The notes beneath the pieces are model-generated. The model did not search any database. It saw nothing but the letters and a program-made list of their open reading frames with translations, and was not told where the DNA came from. Below, one piece after another: positions 9,492-20,146 of a stretch of DNA of 64,000 nt. Within the stretch, counting starts at the first letter, position 1. Each line of letters starts with the position of its first letter. This DNA is from Hondaea fermentalgiana (taxonomy: Eukaryota > Sar > Bigyra > Thraustochytrida > Thraustochytriidae), in the NCBI GenBank assembly GCA_014084085.1, contig NPFB01000038.1, forward strand, positions 45,726 through 109,725, read 5' to 3'. The translations under genes and the position numbers were made by a program.

Positions 9492-9742
9492 AGCTATCGA
9501 TTTTCTTTTCCTTTTCTCTTTTCTTCGTAAAGTCCGTCATGTCTTTTGGATTGACTGATCGTGAGCCAGATTAGGCTGGACTTTGCGGCAGTGGCGTTTC
9601 GAGGCTTCACTAGCACTTGTAAAGTAGAAGTAAAAGAGGCACACACAAGCACTTACACACAAACGCTAGGAGTCCTCGAGGACACGAGCATCTCTTCCCT
9701 TCTCTTCTTTCTCTGTTGAGCAAAGAGCAATGACCAAACGCG

Positions 9743-11329
9743 ATGTCCGTGACCATCGGCGTGGACTCTGCAACCTCGCGACGCGCGCGCGGGGCGCGGT
9801 GGGCGGCGGGAGCTGCCGCGGCGCGTGGCGCGCGGCCCTCGGACTCGTACGCGGCGGTGCGCACCTCGTGCCTGCGGCCGCAGGAGCGTGCTGCTGACGT
9901 CCATCAGGTCCACGACGACTGCCGCCTCCAGGACGACAACACCGCGGAGCCTGAGCAGGAGCGCGCCAACGAGGAGGAGGTCGATGTCAACAAGGAACAG
10001 GCCCAGGGCCAGCACGAGAAAGAGGCCGTGGCTACAGCGCAAGCAAGAGGGCGTCTGCGCCAGCGCCAGCAATGCTGCGAAAGCGACGAGGAAGAAGAGA
10101 AGATGCGAGAAACACACAAGCACGAACGCCGACGATGGCAAGAGACGGCGAACGCAAATTCTCCGTGGTGCGAAAACTGCGGAGCCTGTCGCGCGTGCCT
10201 ACCTATGGAGGTGATACAAGGATCAATACCGGACGAGATCGTCGACGTGATCGCTCGCGACGTGCCACGATCCTTTGGTGCCAATCTGGCTTGTTTCAAT
10301 ACAGCACGTATGAGAGCAGACCTCGCCGAGGTCCTTTTCGTGTTTTGTCGATACAAGCCCGACGTGGGCTACACGCAAGGCATGAACTTTTTCACAGTAA
10401 TTTTACTCGCGCACATGAACACAGAAGACGCCTTTTGGTTTTTGGTCGACCTTGTCGACAGCCTTCCTGACGGATTTTTGCAAAGGGCCACGCTCGACGA
10501 GGTCGAGCTTTTCGAAGACATTGTATCTTTTCATGCTCCCCTCATTCGCGAGCATCTCGAAGCAGGTGACGCCTGCCCTGGCGATGTACAGCGGGCAATG
10601 AGCTATCTCTTGGTTCAGTGGATGATGCCGCTCTTTGCTCACGTGCTCCCGCTTGTGTCCACGCTTGCCATCTGGGACTTTCTCTTCGACGTAAAGACTC
10701 ACCATCATTCAGACAGTCTCATTTTGAACATGCATCGCATCGCATTTGCTTTGCTCGAGGTGCATGCTGGACCGCTTCTCTCTCGCCATCGAGCTGCAGC
10801 ACAGGCTATTGCTGCACTCTCCAACCATGACCAACGCAAGGAACCTGTCCAGGAAGAAAATGTGATGAGACTTAACGAAACGCTCGATCGAACCACGGGC
10901 ATTAGTTTCATTCAACTCATTCTTCGAAGCGCGGCGAGCGATCATAACCCTTCGCGTATAATTCGCCTTGCTCACGAAGTTACGATTCGGCGAGACTGGC
11001 TCGCTGCCACGCGCGAACAGAAAACACTCGAGCGATCGCAGTCATTGCTATCGCCACAATCGTTGGGGTCCGGCCCGCCTCTTCCTACGAAAGAAAGTCC
11101 AGAAGTTTGTTCACCGAGCAGGAGGGAGCAACAACTTGGACGACCGTCTTTGGTACCTATCCATGTCAAGGACAAGGTTGACATCAAGCGCGACTTGAAG
11201 CTTGAATCCGAGAATTCTTCTTTGACGTTTTTGGCCTGTGTTGGTCGCCAAGCAAAGCCACCGGCTGAATCTTCTGGTGACACCATTTTACATCCAACGG
11301 AGGATGTCACTTCGTGCGCTGTTCAATAG
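9743..11329 (+). CDS. TBC-domain Rab GTPase-activating protein
   Basis: A 528-residue protein with a central TBC domain, about residues 160-350. Both catalytic fingers are present: the arginine finger IARDVPR (I170-x-x-D173-x-x-R176) and the glutamine finger YTQGMN (Q212). This class speeds GTP hydrolysis by Rab proteins in membrane traffic. The first 150 residues are low complexity (Ala/Arg, then Gln/Glu/Arg helices), with a small Cys cluster NCGACRAC just before the domain. The C-terminal 130 residues are Ser/Pro-rich and probably disordered. The start at 9743 could be too early, since the first 50 codons look like GC-rich leader. The gene converges on the giant LRR gene with about 150 bp between stops. 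Confidence 0.88.
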   Translation: MSVTIGVDSATSRRARGARWAAGAAAARGARPSDSYAAVRTSCLRPQERAADVHQVHDDCRLQDDNTAEPEQERANEEEVDVNKEQAQGQHEKEAVATAQARGRLRQRQQCCESDEEEEKMRETHKHERRRWQETANANSPWCENCGACRACLPMEVIQGSIPDEIVDVIARDVPRSFGANLACFNTARMRADLAEVLFVFCRYKPDVGYTQGMNFFTVILLAHMNTEDAFWFLVDLVDSLPDGFLQRATLDEVELFEDIVSFHAPLIREHLEAGDACPGDVQRAMSYLLVQWMMPLFAHVLPLVSTLAIWDFLFDVKTHHHSDSLILNMHRIAFALLEVHAGPLLSRHRAAAQAIAALSNHDQRKEPVQEENVMRLNETLDRTTGISFIQLILRSAASDHNPSRIIRLAHEVTIRRDWLAATREQKTLERSQSLLSPQSLGSGPPLPTKESPEVCSPSRREQQLGRPSLVPIHVKDKVDIKRDLKLESENSSLTFLACVGRQAKPPAESSGDTILHPTEDVTSCAVQ

Positions 11330-11478
11330 AAACTTCCTCCCTCTCTGCTGAAGAGCAACCAATCAATTTTGGTTCTCTCCCGAGCGCTGCGTGCGACGCT
11401 CACAATGTTCAAAAGAGACGCGCTTTGTATATACAATGAAGACAAAAGGAATGTCGAAACGTTCTTGTTCTTCTAAAG

Positions 11479-14400
11479 TTACGAATTTTCTTGATTGATA
11501 TCCTTGGCATCAGATGCAGCTCCGTCGGATTCCATGTCCGCCGGAAAGGAGTCGTCTCCGAGCTGGTCAAGCATATCAATGTAAGCGTCATAGGCAAATC
11601 CGTCACCCATGACTTGCACGAGGTCATTGGGCGGAAGCTCCTCGGTATCTTCATCACTCAAAAAGTCCGCTACATTCTCAATGCCCTGGTCGGCCATAGC
11701 TCTCTTGCGGGCGAGCTTCCAGATTTCAAAATCTTGTCCGTTGTCTCCATCCCACGGCCTGCGCAAATCCTCCGTGAGCGCACGCATTCGATAGGAATGC
11801 GTTTGCAACACTTTGGCCCTCTCGTCCACAATGACCATAACTTCCTCACGCGTTGCGATAATGACCTGTTTCAATCGAAGCTTTTTGCGACCCTTTGCTC
11901 GATTGAGCAATTTTTCCAAACGCTCAAGTGGACCCGTACATTCCTCGACCTCTGCCTCCGCCTCGCGAATGAGCTTATCGCCCTTCCGCCTGCTCTTTAT
12001 GTGGTGCAAGTATTCTGGTTCACCATTTTCAAACATATCGACGCGTCGATTGATTTCTTGGAGGTGTTCGCGAGCAACGTCCAAGGCCATGCGGGCATCT
12101 TCGTAGTCGTTCTTCAGGTTCTCCAAAACCTCTGCAACGCGCCCAATTCGATCCACAGCCACGCTCGAAAGTCGCTCCCGTCCTTCTGGGAGCTCGCACC
12201 ACGCCTCAAACGTCCTTGTTGCGCATTTTACCACCTTTGCAATTTCCGTTTCCTCACGTTCTCTGCGTGCTGCCTCCTCGAGCGTGTAGAACAGCTGGGA
12301 GAACACGACCACGTCCGCATGCACTTCCTTTGTGGAAGCTGGAAAAGTGAATTTTCGGTCGACCACAATCGGCCCGTTCGGCGATTTGGGTCGCCAAAGC
12401 CTGGCCAATTTGTTTCGTGCGATTTCGAAGAACGCGCGCGGTTGCCTCGTTTTTGACCGTTCTCTCTTTTTATGAGTGTCCACGTGCGAGATTGGCTCAT
12501 TGAACGATTCAGCCCTCTTGTCTTCACGCAAAGCAGAAGTCTTTTCATCGGAGCCTACAATTTCAATGTACTCCGGAAACTCGAGTCTGCCGCCATCGCT
12601 ATCAAACGACACAGGAGCGCGCATCCAGGCGATCTGGCCGTACGGGCCGCGGTACGTAGTGAGGGCCAGGTCGACCAGCTCACGACTATGTTCAAAGACG
12701 AATTGATGTTCTCTGCGTAAAAGCCCAACTGCCTCAATGAGATTTGGCGCACGCTCTGCCTCGGAGAGATTGTCGTCATCATCATCGTCTGAGTCTTCGC
12801 CATCCGTTGACTTGTTCTCATTTCCATAGGACTCGAGCGATGACAGCGAGTTCACCTCGTCGTCGTCGTCAGCCGCCTCATTTTCGGCGTCACTATCTTC
12901 GTAGTCCTCTGCAATCTCGCGATAGAGCGCAGAAAGACGCACCGCATATGTTCTCACAGTTTCGTTTCCACGACCAAATCCAATCCTCAGCTCGCTTGTA
13001 AAGTCTACTGGAGAAATGAGCCCATACTCTTTGCCAATCTCAACCAGCTTGAGCAGGTCGTCGAGAACAATGCGAAGCTTGGCATTCCGACGTAACTCAA
13101 AGAGGTCTGAAAGTCGCTCGATCGTGTCAAAAGCGGAGATTTCGTGGTCGTAAAATGCGCAGTTCATGAAGCGATCGACCAGATCGTTCACGACAAGATC
13201 ATCACCAGCGCGAAGATATGAATGCTTGTCTACGATCGCACCCTTGCAACGTGGCATGAGCAAGGCGTCGTCGAGTGCAAAGTGGTTGTTCTTGGACATA
13301 GCCGCTTGAAGCAAATCGATGAGCAGCGTGCGTCGTCGTTGTCGCTCCTCGCAGTACTCGAGAACCTGCGGTGCAGTCCATGCGTTTCCTCGAAACGAGA
13401 CCGGAGGCGACTCGAGCGGGTTTCCATCCATGACAATTTCCCGCAGAGCTCGCAGCTCGCACAGTGCAGGAGGGAGTTCGCGCAACGCGTTGCTCTGCAC
13501 ATGCAGTGTTTCAAGGACGTGACAGAGTGGTCCCGCGAAAAGAGCAGGCTGCAAATGCTCGATTGTGTTGCACGCGAGCTGCAGGACTCTCAGCCGTGCA
13601 AGCTGACCGAGCGAGTCGGGTAGTTTGTGCAGGCAATTGCGGCTTAGGTGCAGCCGTTCGAGCCCTTTCAGACCGCTAAGGTCAAAAGGTAGCTCCTTCA
13701 ATTCGTTGTACGTAAGTTGCAGCACCCTTAGCCGCCAAAGCGAATTGATTTCGGGCGGAAGCTCCTCTAGACGGTTGCTGTTCACGTGCAGGCGTTCAAG
13801 TGAATCTGCAATCGGTCCTGTGAAGCAGTTGCCAGCAAGGTGAGTAATGCGATTCCCACTCAACGATAAGAGCTTGAGCTTTGGGAGCACCGATAAGGCT
13901 GCGGGGAGACTTTCAATTTCATTGTCGCAGAGGTCAACTTCTTTGAGTTCCTTGAGCTCGCTCCAGAATGCAAGAGAGTGCGGAATCTCGCGCAAAGCAT
14001 TGGCCGTAAAACTCAACACCTCAAGACTGCGCAGGCGCATCACGTGCTTTGGAATGACAGTGATAGACTTGTGGCCCGCGATGCGTAGCTCGCGAAGGCG
14101 ACGAAGACTAAAGACCTGGTCGGGAAGGGCTCGAAGACCGAAAAAGTGCATTTTGAGAATGCCAGTTTGTCGCGCACGCTCAATCGCCTGTGCTACCGTT
14201 TTGTGATACATGCCTTCCACAACGACATGCTCTCCTGCAACGCCAACATTTTCGCGTCGTGCTTGTGGCGGAGGTGGACCGAGAGCACGCAGCTTTTCAC
14301 GATTTCGGCAGTCCCAGAGGACTGCAGCGAGACCTCGACGCACCGTTTCAGGTTTAGGACGCTGCAGCGTGGGATTTCCTGCGAGTCCAAGGACCTCAAG

Positions 14401-16482
14401 CTCGGTCAAGGCCCCAAGATCGGCGCAAACCTCTTCGAGGCAGTTGGAAGACAGGTCAAGCACTCGCAAGGCGCGACAAAAGCGTACTGATCCAGGAAGA
14501 CAAACTATACGGTTTCCCGACAGCTCAAGACGCTCCAATGCCTCGAGCTTGCCCAGCTCGTCTGGAAGCTTCTCGATGCGGTTCTCTCGCAGTGCTAGCA
14601 CGCGCAAGCATGCTAGGTTTGAGAGTTCCTCTGGTACAAAGACGATGCGATTTTGCGAGGCCTCGAGACGCTCGAGACGAGGCAGTGTGCTTAGACTTGC
14701 AGGAAGCTCGGTGAGATGATTACAGTTCACCAAGAGCTCGCGCAGTCCGTGAAGGGTGTTCCATCGATCCAGCGCCGGCGGTATGCCTTGTCGAACAACT
14801 TCTCGCGTCACAATGTTGCCGAATTCAGTGGCGCCCGTCTTATCATTGATCCAGTAGCGCCACTCGAGCTTACCAGCACGTGCGAGTGCAACGCGTTGCT
14901 TCACGCGAAGCTTTCCGGCCCTCGTTTTGTCATTTAATTTGCTCAGATCGAGGCGAGTTACATTTGTTTCTGCAGCAGACGCCATTGGTTTGATGCTCTT
15001 CTCTTTGGGAGTTGCATTCACTCCAGCGATAAAGTCCGCAACAAGTTGTTCGGCATCGACGTCAAAGTCCGCGAGATCGGGATCTGTGTCGAGAGAGAGC
15101 TGGTCGTGAAGGGGCACGAGGGTGCGCCTGCCCTCACCCGTGAGTTCATGAATGTATCCAGATTCGCCCTTGGCCGGCAGCTCGACCCGTTTCCAATGTT
15201 TCATATCCTCTTGGAGCTCCTTGGCTGTCATGCACGAGTATGCAGCTGGCGGAAAGAGCGCGAGGGTCTCGAGCCCATTGTGATTGAGATTCAGGCGCTC
15301 GCATTTGGCGAGCTCTGAAAGCGCCAGTGGAAGCGTCACAATGTTGTTGTTATCGAGCGAAATGCTGCAAAGCTCGGAGGCTTGGGCAATGCGGTGGTGC
15401 AATCCAAGAAAGGTGTTGCCGCCAGCAACGAGTACTTGGAGAGCCGGTAGCTCATAAACTGTCGTCGGGATTTCCTCTAGCTTGTTGTACTGAATGTTGA
15501 GCTCTTGGAGGCTCCTTAGGAGTGCAATATCAGAAGGGAGTTTCTCGAGACGATTCTGCGAGAGATCCAAGACGCGCAACTGCCTAAAATGTAAGTGCAG
15601 GCCATTCGGGATGGAGCGGAGTCCATTGCGGGCAAATCGCGCTTCAGTGACGCGGAGGACGCGTTCATCCTCAATCAAACTCTCAAACAGCTCAATGTTA
15701 TTGTCATGCAGCTTGCCTTGCAGGTCGAGTCGTTCTGTGAATGGTGCTTGTCGTACGAGAATATCAACGTCGTGGCGATCCGACATGCGTAATTCGAGGC
15801 GCTCGAGTTTTTTTAGTCGCTGCATGCGGGCAGCCTCAGCGACAGTCCGGGGCAGCTGGGCCGGCCCTCGGGTCCATCTGCGCTCGCGCTCTCGAGCGGC
15901 CTCGCGATCCATGAAAAGGTCATACTCAGTTTTGCGTGCCAGCCACTCGCGATGTTCGACGCGAGCTTCCTCATTGGCGCGAAGCTGGCGCGACGCAGCC
16001 TTGTAGGACCCGAGCCGGTCCACCCAGTCTGTGAAAGACACGTTTGCGTGCGTCTCAGGCTCCGCTTGAACAAAGTTATCGACATCGGCACATGTGAGAT
16101 GGTACTGCATCGGTAGGTCACCTTCTCGTGCTCGAGGTGGGCGTGTTTTCACTGAAGGGACACACTCTCGCTCGTCAATGCGTGGGCTTTCTGACATGAT
16201 CTCTGGCTTCATGTACGCTCTCCCTCGGACACCCCCAAAGTAGGGTTTGCTTGCGCGGCGATTTGTACAATTCTGCACGTCTTGCACGTAGGGCGTAGAG
16301 ATGCCAAGCATTGAGCTTCTCCCGCATCCCTGCAGCGTGCTATTTGCTTGTTCGTCTCCAACTTGATCTCGGCCTCGCTTCATAGGTTTGGCGGGCCCGA
16401 TAAAAGTTTGCACCGAGCTACGACGTCGCGTACTACTCTCGGCACCGAGGCTACTGTGTCGCTTTCGTCTTGTTGAGTGCAT
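11479..16482 (-). CDS. Giant leucine-rich-repeat protein, 1667 aa
   Basis: Single-exon gene. After a basic, probably disordered N-terminus (1-200) and a helical segment, there are three clusters of typical 23-residue LRRs (LxxLxLSxNxLxxLPxxI) at roughly 280-410, 580-700 and 765-1030. Between clusters 1 and 2 is a WW-like stretch, EWRYWINDKTGATEF near 537, and a related GYIHELTGEGRR segment. Residues about 1190-1237 are Asp/Glu/Ser-rich. The region 1400-1595 is highly charged and predicted coiled coil, ending in an acidic tail. No kinase, GTPase or death-fold domain was seen, so this is not a standard LRR kinase or ROCO protein. LRRs of this SHOC2-like type bind other proteins; the partner is unknown. 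No signal peptide or membrane helix. Confidence 0.85.
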   Translation of the reverse strand: MHSTRRKRHSSLGAESSTRRRSSVQTFIGPAKPMKRGRDQVGDEQANSTLQGCGRSSMLGISTPYVQDVQNCTNRRASKPYFGGVRGRAYMKPEIMSESPRIDERECVPSVKTRPPRAREGDLPMQYHLTCADVDNFVQAEPETHANVSFTDWVDRLGSYKAASRQLRANEEARVEHREWLARKTEYDLFMDREAARERERRWTRGPAQLPRTVAEAARMQRLKKLERLELRMSDRHDVDILVRQAPFTERLDLQGKLHDNNIELFESLIEDERVLRVTEARFARNGLRSIPNGLHLHFRQLRVLDLSQNRLEKLPSDIALLRSLQELNIQYNKLEEIPTTVYELPALQVLVAGGNTFLGLHHRIAQASELCSISLDNNNIVTLPLALSELAKCERLNLNHNGLETLALFPPAAYSCMTAKELQEDMKHWKRVELPAKGESGYIHELTGEGRRTLVPLHDQLSLDTDPDLADFDVDAEQLVADFIAGVNATPKEKSIKPMASAAETNVTRLDLSKLNDKTRAGKLRVKQRVALARAGKLEWRYWINDKTGATEFGNIVTREVVRQGIPPALDRWNTLHGLRELLVNCNHLTELPASLSTLPRLERLEASQNRIVFVPEELSNLACLRVLALRENRIEKLPDELGKLEALERLELSGNRIVCLPGSVRFCRALRVLDLSSNCLEEVCADLGALTELEVLGLAGNPTLQRPKPETVRRGLAAVLWDCRNREKLRALGPPPPQARRENVGVAGEHVVVEGMYHKTVAQAIERARQTGILKMHFFGLRALPDQVFSLRRLRELRIAGHKSITVIPKHVMRLRSLEVLSFTANALREIPHSLAFWSELKELKEVDLCDNEIESLPAALSVLPKLKLLSLSGNRITHLAGNCFTGPIADSLERLHVNSNRLEELPPEINSLWRLRVLQLTYNELKELPFDLSGLKGLERLHLSRNCLHKLPDSLGQLARLRVLQLACNTIEHLQPALFAGPLCHVLETLHVQSNALRELPPALCELRALREIVMDGNPLESPPVSFRGNAWTAPQVLEYCEERQRRRTLLIDLLQAAMSKNNHFALDDALLMPRCKGAIVDKHSYLRAGDDLVVNDLVDRFMNCAFYDHEISAFDTIERLSDLFELRRNAKLRIVLDDLLKLVEIGKEYGLISPVDFTSELRIGFGRGNETVRTYAVRLSALYREIAEDYEDSDAENEAADDDDEVNSLSSLESYGNENKSTDGEDSDDDDDDNLSEAERAPNLIEAVGLLRREHQFVFEHSRELVDLALTTYRGPYGQIAWMRAPVSFDSDGGRLEFPEYIEIVGSDEKTSALREDKRAESFNEPISHVDTHKKRERSKTRQPRAFFEIARNKLARLWRPKSPNGPIVVDRKFTFPASTKEVHADVVVFSQLFYTLEEAARREREETEIAKVVKCATRTFEAWCELPEGRERLSSVAVDRIGRVAEVLENLKNDYEDARMALDVAREHLQEINRRVDMFENGEPEYLHHIKSRRKGDKLIREAEAEVEECTGPLERLEKLLNRAKGRKKLRLKQVIIATREEVMVIVDERAKVLQTHSYRMRALTEDLRRPWDGDNGQDFEIWKLARKRAMADQGIENVADFLSDEDTEELPPNDLVQVMGDGFAYDAYIDMLDQLGDDSFPADMESDGAASDAKDINQENS

Positions 16483-17042
16483 GATCTGCTTGCTTGCGTA
16501 TAGCTAGCAAGCTAGCCAACTTCAGCTTTGACGCCTCAACGTTGTGCTTTCTTTCCCCAGCTCTGATCAGCTTTCAAGACTCAGGGTCAGCGGTCAGGTC
16601 GCCTGTTCTCAGGCTTCCTTGTCCGTCTCCAGCCAACCTGTCTCGGCCAAGCTGCCGTTCTCTATTGCTCTCGGCCTCAAACAGACACAAGGACGGCAGG
16701 CCCAGCAAAAGAAGCCAAGGTCCTCGTCTCTTCTTGCCCTCGCCGCGCGGGCTCGAAGGCCCCAAGTCCATTCCTGTGTTCCCGTGCGCGGCCTTGCACA
16801 CACCTTCAGGTTCGCTCGCGCGCGAGCAAGCACTATCCAGAGCGACCACTTTTTCATTTCTTTTTACGCGCACTTAGCAGCATCAACAGCAGAACTGCTT
16901 TGACGCAGCCGAGACGAGAGGTCTGCACCACGCACCAGCCGGACGGGGCCGCGCAGGCGAACCTTGTTGATGCATAGTTGACCTGAAGAGTTCCTTCCGA
17001 GCCAACTGTTTGCAGGACAGAAGCGAGGCGACGGTGAGGACG
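16483..17042. promoter_or_regulatory. Divergent spacer between LRR gene and FAD oxidoreductase
   Basis: 560 bp between opposite start codons. No gene or repeat seen; it must carry both promoters. Confidence 0.5.
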
Positions 17043-18386
17043 ATGGCGACGCCGCCACGACCCTTTTGGCACACGCTCTTGCCGGACGGCAAGCCCGTGG
17101 CGGTGAATGACCTTGCCGACGATGAAAGTTGTCGTCGCGTTGGTGTTCTCGTGATTGGGTGCGGGCTGACAGGAGCGTCAGCTGCGTACCATCTTTCACA
17201 GAAACTTGGGTCCGAGGTGCTTGTGGTGGACGCGCGGGATCTCGCCGACGGCGCCACGGGCCGTAATGGAGGCCATCAATGGGCTGAGGTCGCAGAAAGC
17301 GGAGATGAGGTGGGCGCAAGGCACGCACGGATCGAGGCCGCAGATATCACTGCCGTGGAAGCCTTTGTCAATACATTGAACGAAACTGAACGCTCCCCTC
17401 TGGAGCTGCATCGTACAGGAGGCGTCCACTTTTCCATGGACGAGAAGGAAGCGCCGTTCTTGCGTGACTTTGCAGAAAAAAGCGCGCAAGACTTTCTTGA
17501 TGGAAAAGCCATGCGCGAACAAGAAGTTATCAGTCCGCTGTGCAAGGAAGCTCACGTGAACGGTTTCGTGGTGCCGGGGGCTGGACAGCTTGTTCCCGGA
17601 CACCTCGTCCTTGCTCTCGTCTCGAAAGCGAGAGCGCATGGTGTTCGCGTGCAAACGAAATGTAAAGTAACATCCATTGCTCGGAATGAAGCCTCTAACT
17701 CCGGCTGGATAGTCGAACTTGAGAGCCCGAAGGGTCCCATCAAGATCGAGGCGGAGCAAATCATTCATGCGTCGAATGCGTATGGACACGAGTTACTTCC
17801 TGAGCGCCTTCGTGGATTCTGCAGAGGTGTTCGCGGTCAATGCATTGCAGCTGTAGCAACAGACGAGGGTGCGCGCGGCCCTGTTGTGGCGCCGCGCTCC
17901 CTTACATTTGAAAGCTGCGCGGGAAGTCACGAAGAGTATCTGATTCAGCGCGCTGGGGATGACAAGATGATCATTTTTGGCGGATGCCGTCACGTGGCGA
18001 CTGACGAAGGCGAGCCATTTTCTCACGAGGGCGAACCCGAAGAGCAGGTGACGGAGGCCCTCGTCAAAGGCTTGGAGCGCATTTTTCCAGATGCTTGTTT
18101 TCGCGTTTGTCATGCGTGGACGGGACTCATGTGTTTTACTCAGGACGGACGTCCACTTGTGGGCCCGCTGCAAGAATCCGCGGGTCAATTTGTGGCACTC
18201 GGTTTTGGTGGACATGGTATGGTTCGTACCTTTACCTGCGGGCGAGCAATCAGTTCCCTCGTTCTGCAGGCAAGAGAGGGGACCAAGAAGAGCTCGATTT
18301 CGCCCGAGGACACTGAGATTTTAGATTTTTTTGCAGTTGACCGCGTTTCAGGTGCTCCGACCTGCAGCTCAAGCACGAACGACTAA
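17043..18386 (+). CDS. FAD-dependent oxidoreductase, DAO family
   Basis: 447 residues. The N-terminal dinucleotide-binding fold shows VLVIGCGLTGASAAYH (glycines within 39-44) and an acidic residue at the end of the second strand (D63 in LVVDARD). ATGRNGGH at 71-78 matches the FAD-contacting ASGRNGGQ-type motif of the PuuB/DadA-like branch of the DAO family. The C-terminal GFGGHGMVRTFTCGRA is the second FAD-binding signature. The family oxidises amines or amino acids with oxygen or another acceptor; the substrate cannot be told here. No signal peptide or peroxisomal SKL tail is visible (it ends STND). The ATG at 17043 was chosen because the frame further upstream has no ATG. Confidence 0.88.
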   Translation: MATPPRPFWHTLLPDGKPVAVNDLADDESCRRVGVLVIGCGLTGASAAYHLSQKLGSEVLVVDARDLADGATGRNGGHQWAEVAESGDEVGARHARIEAADITAVEAFVNTLNETERSPLELHRTGGVHFSMDEKEAPFLRDFAEKSAQDFLDGKAMREQEVISPLCKEAHVNGFVVPGAGQLVPGHLVLALVSKARAHGVRVQTKCKVTSIARNEASNSGWIVELESPKGPIKIEAEQIIHASNAYGHELLPERLRGFCRGVRGQCIAAVATDEGARGPVVAPRSLTFESCAGSHEEYLIQRAGDDKMIIFGGCRHVATDEGEPFSHEGEPEEQVTEALVKGLERIFPDACFRVCHAWTGLMCFTQDGRPLVGPLQESAGQFVALGFGGHGMVRTFTCGRAISSLVLQAREGTKKSSISPEDTEILDFFAVDRVSGAPTCSSSTND

Positions 18387-18766
18387 TTTTTCACCTTCTC
18401 ACTCTTTCCGTTTTCTTTCTTTCTTCTTTGGCAAGGCTCGCGTGGTCAAAAGGCTCGGAAGAGCGCACAAGTTTTTGCCTTGAGAGCTCGTGACGCTTTC
18501 GTTTTCGTCATAGAGGCCCGCTCTCACGCATTGCGTCAAGGTATGGTTGATACGACGAACTCGGTGGGGAGGCGAGTTCGGAGAAGCGAAAATGTAAAAT
18601 TGACGAGTCCTGCGCAATCGTAGAACGTGGTGCATTTCTCTAATTTAAAAACCATTATTGTGCTCCACGCGGCTTGACCAAGGTTTATGAACGAATGAAC
18701 GAAGTAAGGAAAGGTAGGCAAATAAACAAAGATAAAGAATCAGGCTGCTACAATATGCTGTCGAAA
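18387..18766. other. Convergent 3' spacer
   Basis: 380 bp between converging genes; pyrimidine-rich at about 18405-18430. Nothing else seen. Confidence 0.5.
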
Positions 18767-20146
18767 TCAAATACTGTCAGGATCAACGTCGTGTTCACTG
18801 TCATCATCTTTGCTTGCGTTCTGCACCTTGCGAAAGGCGCCCAACGTCAAAGGAGTCTCTGGCGGCGGAGTGATTTGAAGCGTGTCAGGCGGCGGGCTGA
18901 TTTGAAGCGTTTCGCTGGAAACGTTGGCACTCGGGCCGGGATTAAAGGAGGTTTTGGAGCTTGGCGGGTTAAAGGATGCCAGCGCGCGACCGCTGCCCGA
19001 CTGCGAAGTGCGACCCTTGCTGAGGCCTGAAAGCTGGCTCGTAGAGGCGCCATTGGCTCGCGAGGAGATGGACGTCTTGAGCATGCGTTCGTACAGAATG
19101 TGCATCGCCATCCAACTAATAGGTGTAAAGTAGTCGTGCTTGTTGAAGAGGTAAGGCATTCCAACAAAGAGAACGTAAAAGGAGCCCTGGACCAAGGACT
19201 GCATGTACGCTTCACGCTGCATGCGATAGACGCGCGTTTTGATGTCAGCCCACCGCGTACTGTTCTGAGTGTTCAGGTTGGCACGACCTTGTACGGGGCC
19301 GCTTGTATCGCTCTCCTTTGACCGACTGCTCGTCTTCCGAGCCTCACCGTCTTTAATGAGGGCCTCAAAGCGTCTGTTGATGACAAAGGCCTGAACTCCA
19401 AGCATGAACATTGTGAACCAGGCGCCGGCCATGTAGACAAAGTAAACGATTTGCGCCACACGATCGCGGCCGTCCGAGGACAGGGCTACAGTAATGAATG
19501 GGACGTACGAAAGGGTTATGGAGACGATGGCGTTGCTGATGCCCCAGGCCTTGGCAAGACGAACGAGTCGGTCTTGCACACGATGCAGCTTGGAACCGCG
19601 GAGAATGGTAGCAAGGAGCTGAGGCTGGAAAAGGTAGGCGGCCGTGTAGAATCCGGTTTTGCTGAGAGCGAAGAAAATGGTCACGGGCCAGGTGAGACCA
19701 ACGCGCTCATAGTTGGAGACCATACGGATGATGGCTACGCCGAGCGTTCCTGGAAACGAGACGAGCAGGCCGACGACGATCGCGCAAAAGCCTTTATTGT
19801 CGTAGAGCGTGTAGCGCTTTCCCCGTGCATTACTTTGCTCGACGAGTTGAAGGTGTTGCGCGTGCTTGGCATAGAGAAGGTGGCGCGTGCCGATGATCTT
19901 GAACAGCCCGAGGAGGACGTTGGCGGCCCAGAGACCCTTGATGACGTTGTTGTTGATGTCGCACGTGATCCCCTCGGTGTTGAGCAGGTCGCTGCGGCCT
20001 GTCCAGCCGCTCTCGCAGACACATACGCCAGCCGGGCCGCAGACCCCATTCCCGCACACGCTCTCCGTCCACGGCTCTGGGTAAATCTCAGCGAAGGCCT
20101 GCGGCATGTACAGCGAGGTCACGCCGCAGATGGCATCGTCGCCCAT
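18767..20146 (-). CDS. EGF-like / seven-helix membrane protein, paralogue 1
   Basis: 459 residues. The N-terminus has no classical signal peptide but contains a Cys-rich EGF-like segment (CGNGVCGPAGVCVCESGWTG, about residues 31-50) followed by CDINNN. Seven hydrophobic segments follow: GLWAANVLLGLF, FCAIVVGLLVSFPGTLGVAI, TWPVTIFFALSKTGFYTAAY, NAIVSITLSYVPFITVAL, IVYFVYMAGAWFTMFML, LVQGSFYVLFVGMPYLF and ISWMAMHILYERML. Polar residues and prolines occur inside several helices. The C-terminal 100 residues are Ser/Pro-rich and probably cytoplasmic. A related gene lies 1.5 kb away in the same orientation (21698-22918). The layout recalls an EGF-bearing seven-helix receptor, but no known GPCR signature was seen, so function is unknown. 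The ATG at 20146 is the first in frame. Confidence 0.82.
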   Translation of the reverse strand: MGDDAICGVTSLYMPQAFAEIYPEPWTESVCGNGVCGPAGVCVCESGWTGRSDLLNTEGITCDINNNVIKGLWAANVLLGLFKIIGTRHLLYAKHAQHLQLVEQSNARGKRYTLYDNKGFCAIVVGLLVSFPGTLGVAIIRMVSNYERVGLTWPVTIFFALSKTGFYTAAYLFQPQLLATILRGSKLHRVQDRLVRLAKAWGISNAIVSITLSYVPFITVALSSDGRDRVAQIVYFVYMAGAWFTMFMLGVQAFVINRRFEALIKDGEARKTSSRSKESDTSGPVQGRANLNTQNSTRWADIKTRVYRMQREAYMQSLVQGSFYVLFVGMPYLFNKHDYFTPISWMAMHILYERMLKTSISSRANGASTSQLSGLSKGRTSQSGSGRALASFNPPSSKTSFNPGPSANVSSETLQISPPPDTLQITPPPETPLTLGAFRKVQNASKDDDSEHDVDPDSI

